DNA of 64,000 bases, from positions 1,178,001 to 1,242,000 of the forward strand of contig NZ_CP179210.1 of assembly GCF_051201665.1 (NCBI RefSeq). The letters are read 5' to 3'. This DNA is from Psychrobium sp051201665 (GTDB taxonomy: Bacteria > Pseudomonadota > Gammaproteobacteria > Enterobacterales > Psychrobiaceae). Shown here in pieces: positions 55,801-61,394 of the stretch; position 1 is the stretch's first letter, and each line of letters opens with the position of its first letter. The notes under the pieces are model-generated. The model worked only from the letters and a program-made list of their open reading frames with translations, was not told the DNA's origin and did no database searches. Made by a program: the position numbers and the translations under genes.

Positions 55801-55926
55801 GTTGGTAAATGCCATTAAATCTGGCGTTTTATGGTGCATGCCAAGCACAGGAGATGTTTGGTCAGCCAAGACACTTTGGCTTGCAAGTCCTGCGATAATG
55901 GCACTGCTGAGTGCTTTTTTTATCAT
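52864..55926 (-). CDS. Secreted tandem amidohydrolase, N-terminal half degenerate, C-terminal half catalytic
   Basis: 1020 aa with a signal peptide (about 1-21, ending SVLAD). Residues 30-430 form one amidohydrolase-like domain in which the HxH site reads DVYSEYG and the other ligands are not recognisable. A beta-rich linker follows (about 430-580). Residues 580-970 form a second domain that keeps DEHSHIA, HVHIHSYV, THILEG and the NSDSPDL Asp, consistent with an imidazolonepropionase-like metal-dependent hydrolase. Substrate unknown. It shares a transcript with the downstream 435-aa protein. Confidence 0.82.
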   Translation of the reverse strand: MIKKALSSAIIAGLASQSVLADQTSPVLGMHHKTPDLMAFTNATIYTSPNVKLTNATLVIENGHIKSVSKNGKLPKGASVVDAKGLTIYPGFIDVYSEYGIDFSYPSSKTRGPVYRIDRIGGNAANGAIHAQMNWSDHFSPDQKAAQKYLKNGFTAVQTAKHDGILQGRGVTVSLADGIANELVYNANAQHFASFNKGSSAQNYPSSLMGSIALLRQTFSDANWYQKSQGKSVTFAGDNIEYNAALNAISNIEKQGVFFSSQSEQSLLRAAKLLNNFDIKATFLGSGFEYARLDEIGQLNANLVMPLTFAEKPTLGTTQGHDISLADLRHWERNPGNLATLEDSKLKLAITSHGTKGNDFLTNLRTAVKHGLSEKAALAALTTNPAKIAGIANEAGQLKAGYNADFVITKGDIFKNGDIVSVWTQGQEHQFVNPTHLAMSGDYSLKSHHSDEPLSVSIDLAGKKAKVTIKQGDTTLKTSNVEKTNDSVSFVVTENDQAIRYRLWQGDQKNALEGRQIDSKQQSMLVTANEVTKDAEVAKKSVDDSIEYVGKLTWPNRAFGQATLPKSQKLHLKNATVWTSEDAGILENTDVIVANGKFVKIGKNLNTPSGYQAIDATGKHITAGIVDEHSHIAISRGVNEGTEAITAEVRIGDVVNPDDIQIYRSLAGGTTTAQLLHGSANPIGGQAQIIQLKWGESAQNMKMRNVPGSIKFALGENVKQSNWGSDYRSRYPQTRMGVEAVMKDAFVRTKEYKAAQKAYGKLSSSEKRKTASIRKDYRLETLDEILKSQRHVHIHSYVQSEILMFLRLAEQFDFTVTTFTHILEGYKLADEMAKHGAGGSTFADWWGYKFEVYDAIPQNACLMNQRGVLTSINSDSPDLQRRLNQEAAKSITYCDMSQEDAWKMVTINPAKQLKIDNRTGSIKTGKQADFVIWDHNPLSVYARAEQTWIDGRQYFDLATDMVARKAQRVEKSQLINKLIGDKSPKASSTALSASEKMMQPVWHCDDQHDTWQQHIDHGVH

Positions 55927-56128
55927 AATTATCTCTTGTCATTATTGTTGTAAACAGTGAGCATAAAACTGTTGGCGTTACTTTAAATTATGAGGCGCTT
56001 CGTGTCATATAAAACAGGCTGTTAATGTTTCTCAAGTGTAAGTAAATGTAACATTTTATAACGTGACTTCATCAAAATAGGACAGTAAAGTAGGTATCAC
56101 CAATGTTTAATCGAAACTACCATTCACG

Positions 56129-56704
56129 ATGCCACATTTTATTATTGAACATGCAGCTGCTATCGATAGTCATCAATTATTAACAAGCGTTCGTGAGGCG
56201 GCTGTTAATTCTCAATTATTTACAGGCCCAGATATCTAAGTTCGCGCCATCGAATATTCTGAATATCAACCTGCACTCTTTGTTCATATACAAGCGAAGA
56301 TTTGGCATGGCAGAACCGGTGAGCAGAAGCGTTCGTTGTCTGTATACCCAAACCACATGAAGATGCTCGATTTCAGCAAATCGAGAAGCGTGCCAAATGC
56401 TAGGCATAAGATGTGTCGTTAAGTCATTCTTAACAAATATTTTATAACGACGCAGTTGGTCGCTTATCGCCTTGCCCTACGGGAGTTCGGGTAGAACACG
56501 ACTACCGCGTTATGATTCATAATCAGGGAATAACCATTAATTAAAAATCATGCCTTGTATTCGAATCCTACCCGAACTCTGAAACATGCATCTTCAAGTG
56601 GCTTGGGTATTGTTGGAGAATCAGTAAAAGTTATTGTTGATAGTGATACCATCGTTAGTGTTGAAGTCGTTGATATGGACACGACCTGTTATTTTAAGCG
56701 TTAG
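56129..56704 (+). pseudogene. 5-carboxymethyl-2-hydroxymuconate isomerase-like gene, broken twice
   Basis: ATG at 56129, MPHFIIEHAAAID, the typical N-terminal catalytic Pro start. In-frame TAA at 56237-56239 (after TGPDI, where a Lys codon would fit) and a 267-bp family B element at 56344-56610. Removing the element and one TGT copy joins KRSLSV to GESVKV in frame through to SVEVVDMDTTCYFKR and a stop at 56704, so the original coding length was about 101 codons. Confidence 0.82.
56344..56610. mobile_element. Miniature element family B, copy 2
   Basis: 267 bp. Terminal inverted repeats ATACCCAAACCACATGAAGA and the complement of TCTTCAAGTGGCTTGGGTAT (imperfect, about 20-23 bp). TGT duplications lie at 56341-56343 and 56611-56613. 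An internal 12-bp inverted repeat (GAGTTCGGGTAG at about 56478 and CTACCCGAACTC at about 56568) is present. No ORF. Shares blocks with 3340-3730 in opposite orientation. Confidence 0.85.
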
Positions 56705-56731
56705 TAAATGGGTATAGTCAAGGAGGAAATA

Positions 56732-57114
56732 ATGAATCGAGGAAGTTGTCTTTGCGGTTAAGTGGTGTTTTCCATTAGTGCACAACCACAAAAGGTATCA
56801 CATTGTCATTGCACTATGTGGCAAAAGCAACACGGTGCGGCTTTTGCCACCTGTGCCCGTTTTAAGCGTGCTGATATCTACTACAAGGCGCTCAATCGTT
56901 GCAGAGTTATCGCTCTAGCTCTGATGTTGAACGAAAATTTTGCATGTTGTGTGGAAGTAACATTGAGTGGGCTATGCCAGATCTGATGTCAGACTATGTA
57001 GCGATAGCCCTAGCGAGTTTGGACGATCAAAATGTGGCCGGTGAAATCAAAGTTTTACATCGTCAGTCTAGTGCGCAATGGCTTGATGCGTTCTGCGTTA
57101 TAGAGGACGACTAG
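56732..57114 (+). pseudogene. GFA/Mss4-like zinc protein with a stop and a frameshift
   Basis: ATG 56732 with AGGAGG upstream. GSCLCG is followed by TAA (56759-56761), then VVFSISAQPQKVSHCHC. The frame shifts near 56880, after which GAQSLQSYRSSSDVERKFCMLCGSN completes the second zinc motif. One Cys of the CxxC pair reads Trp (CHCTMW). Such GFA-family proteins resemble glutathione-dependent formaldehyde-activating enzymes. The gene is not functional. Confidence 0.75.
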
Positions 57115-57191
57115 GCACTTTAATTCAGTTGATATTAACCAAGTTTTGATAAACTAATTTACTGTTTAACGCTAATAATGAGTAAGAGTAA

Positions 57192-57348
57192 TACCAATTG
57201 CATTAAATATTTGCCCACTTGTACTTGTTAAAATTAACTAAAATGGCGTTGCTCTCAATCCTAATAGCCAGCTATTAGTCAATCGAGCGCCTTGTTTTAG
57301 CTGATTTTCTCTACGCACAACAAGATCACTTACTTAATGCAATTGGTA
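57192..57348. mobile_element. Miniature element family A, copy 3
   Basis: 157 bp with perfect terminal repeats TACCAATTGCATTAA and TTAATGCAATTGGTA. TAA duplications are at 57189-57191 and 57349-57351. The interior is essentially identical to 60900-61059 and contains CTAATAGC-CA-GCTATTAG. It occupies most of the 302-base gap between the GFA pseudogene and the DUF4136 gene. Confidence 0.9.
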
Positions 57349-57416
57349 TAACAATTAATTACGATGTTTATTGTCAAAGCTGATAAACTAAGATCACAAA
57401 TATTAAGGAGTTTATG

Positions 57417-57980
57417 ATGAAAATTGCTATCGCCCCATTAATTGGATTAGCGTTGTTATTAACAGGATGTAAATCAACGCCGAATTATGACTATGATAAT
57501 TCCGTTAACTTTTCCCAACTATCTACCTATGCATGGGTTGTAGAATCTAAACCTACTGGCAGTGACAAAGAGTACTTTAATAGTGACATAAACAATAAAC
57601 GTATTGTTAATGCGATTGAAGCAAGATTGGCAGCTAAAGGACTACGTAAAGTAGCACCAAGTGAAGCCTCAGTATTAGTAAACTTCCACACAACAATTAG
57701 TAAAAAGCGTGAACGAGATGTTGCAAATACTCATCCGTTCTATTGGAGTTTTGGCCGCGGCTATTATGGCTCTCATTCAAGCCTACATATGAACTTAAAT
57801 AGCTTACAGCGAGAATATAAAGAAGGTGCGTTAGTGATAGATTTTATTGCGCCGAAAAAAGAACTTATTTGGCGTGGTTCGTTCGATACTCGATTGAGTC
57901 AAAAGTCGAATCCAGAAAAACGTGCCGAAAAAGTGAATATTGCGGTTAATGAAATACTCGCTAACTTTCCACCACAATAA
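57417..57980 (+). CDS. DUF4136-family lipoprotein
   Basis: 187 aa from the second ATG at 57417, which has AAGGAG at the better distance (ATG at 57414 is three bases from it). The lipobox LLLTGCK makes it a lipoprotein. The body has the DUF4136 pattern: NFSQLSTYAWV, NKRIVNAIEARLAAKGLRKV, and the C-terminal KRAEKVNIAVNEILANFP. Function unknown; single gene with a strong terminator. Confidence 0.85.
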   Translation: MKIAIAPLIGLALLLTGCKSTPNYDYDNSVNFSQLSTYAWVVESKPTGSDKEYFNSDINNKRIVNAIEARLAAKGLRKVAPSEASVLVNFHTTISKKRERDVANTHPFYWSFGRGYYGSHSSLHMNLNSLQREYKEGALVIDFIAPKKELIWRGSFDTRLSQKSNPEKRAEKVNIAVNEILANFPPQ

Positions 57981-57995
57981 TTTGTTTAAATTATC

Positions 57996-58028
57996 AAAAA
58001 ATCCCGCTCAATTGAGCGGGATTTTTTT
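57996..58028. terminator. Bidirectional rho-independent terminator
   Basis: ATCCCGCTCA and TGAGCGGGAT with T-tracts on both strands, between the convergent DUF4136 gene and slyD. Confidence 0.9.
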
Positions 58029-58037
58029 ATGTCATCA

Positions 58038-58547
58038 TTAGTGACAGCAGCTTTCGCCTTCGCCGTGATCATGACCACAACCGCCTTCTTGATGAAGTCG
58101 ACCATGTTCTAACTCCGTTGGTGTCGCGTCACGCAGTTCAACGATTTCAACTTCAAAGTGAAGTGTTTGACCTGCGAAAGGGTGATTACCGTCTACAGTA
58201 ACGTGCTCATCAGTCACTTCAATAACAGTCACTGGCATTGGGCCTTGATCAGTATCTGCTGTAAATTGCATACCTAGTTGAGGATCTAATCCTTCAAATG
58301 CCGCTGCTGGCACTTGTTGTTTACGCTCTTCAACGTATTCGCCATAGCCATTTTCAGGTGAGATAGTGACGTCTAAACGATCGCCAGCTTGCTTACCTTC
58401 AACCGCTGCTTCAAGGCCTGGGATCATTGTATTATGACCGTGCAAATAGGACATAGGTACATCGCCAAATGAGTTTTCAATTTCTTGTTGTTGATCGTCA
58501 GTTAAACGATAGTGAAGGCTAACGACAATGTCTTTTTTGATATGCAT
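58038..58547 (-). CDS. slyD: FKBP-type peptidyl-prolyl isomerase SlyD
   Basis: 169 aa. FKBP domain with an inserted flap (IF) domain and the C-terminal metal-binding tail GGCGHDHGEGESCCH. The tail binds Ni2+ and is used in nickel delivery to hydrogenase in E. coli. Catalytic-site segments (SYLHGHNTMIPGLEAAVEGK, DGNHPFAGQTLHFEVEI) are clear. Precedes nothing in an obvious operon. Confidence 0.94.
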   Translation of the reverse strand: MHIKKDIVVSLHYRLTDDQQQEIENSFGDVPMSYLHGHNTMIPGLEAAVEGKQAGDRLDVTISPENGYGEYVEERKQQVPAAAFEGLDPQLGMQFTADTDQGPMPVTVIEVTDEHVTVDGNHPFAGQTLHFEVEIVELRDATPTELEHGRLHQEGGCGHDHGEGESCCH

Positions 58548-58610
58548 AGTTTTACGCTCATTAATTAAAAATTTTTTGCTAGTCTAACGTCTTGACACAG
58601 GGCTTTAAAG

Positions 58611-60347
58611 CTATTTGTGAAACAATCGTTTATCTTTGCGATATGGATAAACATCTGCGTAAATTCCTTGGTTAAAATTTTCCTGTAATTGACGCCAATA
58701 GTCAGCTAAGAGTAGCTCTGGGTGTAACTTCATAAAACTTCGTTTCACGCGTGATTGTCCTAACATGAAATGCGCGAACTCTTCGGGAAACACATCAAAT
58801 TCGCCAACCCGATACCAAGGTTCACTGGCGATCATTTGCTCATAGGTTTCTGGCTTAGGAATCGTTCTAAAATTACATTGATGCATGTACCAAATTTCAT
58901 CGTAATCATAAAAAATGACACGGCCATGGCGAGTTACTCCAAAATTCTTAAATAACATATCGCCTGGAAATATATTGGCGGCAGCTAATTGCTTAATGGC
59001 ATTGCCATATTCATCGACCGCGTTATTAACTTGTGTTGGGTTCGCTTGCCTCAAAAATATATTGAGGGGGATCATGCGCCGCTCGGTATAGAGATGTTTG
59101 ACAATGATGTGCTCGTCGGTGATAAGTAACTGTGATGGAGCAGCTTTTTTGAGTTCGTCGAGTAATGCCGCTGAGATCCGCTGGCGAGGGAAGTGAAAAT
59201 TTGAAAACTCCTGTGTATCTGCCATACGACCGACACGGTCATGCTCTTTTACTAGTTTATAGCGATCCTTAACAATTTGATGGGTTACTTGTTTGGGCGG
59301 TGCGAATTCGTCTTTAATGATTTTAAAGACAGTATCACTTGAGGGCAGGGTAAACACTGTCATAACCATGCCTTTGATCCCATCAGCTATTTCAAATTGA
59401 TCGTTTGTTTGCGCTAGGTGAGCGAGATGCTGACGGTAAAACTCTGTTTTACTGTGCTTAACTAAACCAAGTGCCGACCATAATTCGTAACGGGGTTTAC
59501 TCGGCATCAATTCGTTCAAATATGCAATGATTTGGCTGGTGGCTTTACCATTAACCATAAAATAGGCTCGTGCAAAACCAAACAGGATGCTCAAGTCATC
59601 TCGTTGAGTGAGTACCGCATCGACATAAAGATTTCCGTTTTCGTCATTCAATAGTGCAAACACGATAGGCAATTGATGTTTGCCCTTAAGGCGACCAATG
59701 AGATAAGCCCCTTTGTTGCGATAAAAAACATGTTGAATGAGCTCAATATGACGAAAACAATGTTTCTTGATTAATGGTGTCAATTGTTTACGGATAGCTG
59801 TTACATCATCGCTAAGGCTACGCCACTGACTATTAAAACGAAACTTATGAAGAATTGATTCGATACAGGTAGAGACGATGCCGCCAATAGGAACGTTGTA
59901 GCAAAGCGCAGTGACATCATAGGTTATTGGCGTGGCAATCGTTGATTGAATGTAAAGGTGTTGTGGATTGATTCCTTGGCGGTGAAAAAGGCGTGAGAAC
60001 GTTGAATTGAAAAAGGTTTCAGCTTGTTGTGCTTGTGGGTGTCCAGCTAGGAGTCTGCTGTAATATGACTTAGTTTTTTGCCACAATGCCGTCGATATTT
60101 TAGGTGAGTCGAGTTGATTATAAAGCTTGGATGACAACATGCTAATCATATGTTCATAGCTTTGAAGTCGCTCTTTATTGGCTAATTGGACACCCGCCCA
60201 ATCCTGATTCTCAAATCGTGTTTTTGAATCCTGCGTAATTAAACAAAACTGACGATAGCTTTTCTCAAATCCTTTTAGAATATTGACAGCGAGTGATGCC
60301 GGAGTCAGCGTTTGTTGGAAACTTAAATATCCATTAGGTTTATTCAA
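58611..60347 (-). CDS. aceK: Isocitrate dehydrogenase kinase/phosphatase
   Basis: 578 aa. Phosphorylates and dephosphorylates isocitrate dehydrogenase and so directs isocitrate into the glyoxylate bypass. The long helical regulatory N-terminal half is followed by the kinase-like catalytic half, with KVFKIIKDEFAPPKQ-type Lys, RMIPLNIFLRQA, GDMLFKNFGVTRHGRVIFYDYDEI, and the MHQCNFRTIPKP segment. Unlike in E. coli it is not next to aceBA; glcB is at 12 kb. Confidence 0.94.
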   Translation of the reverse strand: MNKPNGYLSFQQTLTPASLAVNILKGFEKSYRQFCLITQDSKTRFENQDWAGVQLANKERLQSYEHMISMLSSKLYNQLDSPKISTALWQKTKSYYSRLLAGHPQAQQAETFFNSTFSRLFHRQGINPQHLYIQSTIATPITYDVTALCYNVPIGGIVSTCIESILHKFRFNSQWRSLSDDVTAIRKQLTPLIKKHCFRHIELIQHVFYRNKGAYLIGRLKGKHQLPIVFALLNDENGNLYVDAVLTQRDDLSILFGFARAYFMVNGKATSQIIAYLNELMPSKPRYELWSALGLVKHSKTEFYRQHLAHLAQTNDQFEIADGIKGMVMTVFTLPSSDTVFKIIKDEFAPPKQVTHQIVKDRYKLVKEHDRVGRMADTQEFSNFHFPRQRISAALLDELKKAAPSQLLITDEHIIVKHLYTERRMIPLNIFLRQANPTQVNNAVDEYGNAIKQLAAANIFPGDMLFKNFGVTRHGRVIFYDYDEIWYMHQCNFRTIPKPETYEQMIASEPWYRVGEFDVFPEEFAHFMLGQSRVKRSFMKLHPELLLADYWRQLQENFNQGIYADVYPYRKDKRLFHK

Positions 60348-60530
60348 AGCAAGTACAGATAACGTTGTTAAACATGAGTTTTAATCTAATGGAAAAGACA
60401 GTGTAGTTGCAAGTTACTTAACACTGTTTTTACTATCGACATAAATTTTTCGTAAAGTGAATAACGGTTATCCTGCTAAATCCAGCATCTAGAGATAAGA
60501 ACTAAATCATCTTAGATATAGCGTTAATAT

Positions 60531-60892
60531 AGGGTCTGTTGATCTTTTGAGTTCATTTTTGCAGCAATTTGTTTGGGATTTCTACAAGGCATAGCCTATG
60601 TGGTGTAGCTGGCTCGATAATAGCTCCTGCATTATCCTAATGAGCTACATCCCTGTAGCAATACACGAATAGGCGATAACGCCTTAGAAACAACAAACAA
60701 ATGCTGTCCGTAGGATTCACCTAAAAGTATTTTGTGCGGCGTTATTCGTCATTCACTGGGGTAAACCCAGCATCAATCCTCATGCCTCGCCCACAAGGAT
60801 GTGGGTGCTTATGTTCAGTCTGGAACAATGAACATGTGCCCAAAATCCTTTTGGATTGAACAAAATTTGAACCACAAAGATCAACAGACCCT
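60531..60892. mobile_element. Miniature element family C, about 361 bp
   Basis: Terminal repeats AGGGTCTGTTGATCTTT at 60531-60547 and its complement at 60876-60892, perfect over 17 bases and imperfect for about ten more. The flanking bases allow a TA duplication. No ORF. The interior has GC-rich blocks. Only one copy in the window. Lies between aceK and a family A element. Confidence 0.75.
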
Positions 60893-60899
60893 AGTCTAA

Positions 60900-61059
60900 T
60901 ACCATTAATTGCATTAAATATTTGCCCACTTGTACTTGTTAAAATTAACTAAAATGGCGTTGCTCTCAATCCTAATAGCCAGCTATTAGTCAATCGAGCG
61001 CCTTGTTTTAGCTGATTTTCTCTACGCACAACAAGATCACTTACTTAATGCAATTGGTA
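60900..61059. mobile_element. Miniature element family A, copy 4
   Basis: 160 bp with TAA at 60897-60899 and 61060-61062. Right end TTAATGCAATTGGTA; the left end reads TACCATTAATTGC, a 3-base insertion relative to copy 3, otherwise essentially the same sequence. Starts 8 bases after family C and lies 90 bases upstream of the thr promoter. Confidence 0.9.
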
Positions 61060-61149
61060 TAATCAAATAATGAGATAGGATTAAAGTTTATTCCATCAAG
61101 ATTATTGCTTGTATCGACTAAAGTCGCGAATATTGTTAATTATTTGTGA

Positions 61150-61178
61150 TTGACAGACGTTTTTTATCTGTCATTCTA
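61150..61178 (+). promoter_or_regulatory. Candidate thr operon promoter
   Basis: TTGACA at 61150-61155, a 17-base spacer and ATTCTA at 61173-61178, 34 bases before the leader start. The palindrome TGACAGA/TCTGTCA at about 61151-61174 overlaps it. Confidence 0.5.
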
Positions 61179-61211
61179 AAGGACAATTATTCAACAGAGC
61201 ACAGCAGCATA

Positions 61212-61280
61212 ATGTTACTGACAACTAACACCCATATTATTACCATCGGTATTATTTCCGGAGGGGTGTTTGCGCTGTAG
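61212..61280 (+). CDS. thrL: Threonine operon leader peptide
   Basis: 22 codons, MLLTTNTHIITIGIISGGVFAL, too short for most gene callers. It has 4 Thr and 6 Ile codons clustered at residues 4-15, the controlling amino acids of thr attenuation. It is followed 23 bases later by a terminator and then thrA, the classical layout. Confidence 0.85.
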   Translation: MLLTTNTHIITIGIISGGVFAL

Positions 61281-61302
61281 AGTAAAACAGATTTAGCAAA
61301 AA

Positions 61303-61330
61303 CCCGCGCCGTAACCGACGCGGGTTTTTT
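61303..61330 (+). terminator. thr attenuator
   Basis: CCCGCG and CGCGGG around a 10-base loop, flanked by A and T runs, ending in six T. Ribosome stalling at the Thr/Ile codons of the leader should prevent its formation. Confidence 0.88.
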
Positions 61331-61394
61331 CGTTTTAGGGCGCTATTTTTTTGATGGCAAGTGAGTAAAAGTTTAAGAGTAAGTGGAGTAGAAG

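Noticed and set aside
56555..56585. A T-arm-like ATTCGAATCC suggesting a tRNA
   Set aside because: No cloverleaf partner arms or acceptor stem; it is part of the inverted repeat inside the family B element.
45937..57114. In-frame stops in four genes read as recoding or stop-codon readthrough
   Set aside because: All three stop codons are used, no shared context follows them, and two of the genes also have insertions or a frameshift. Pseudogenes explain them better.
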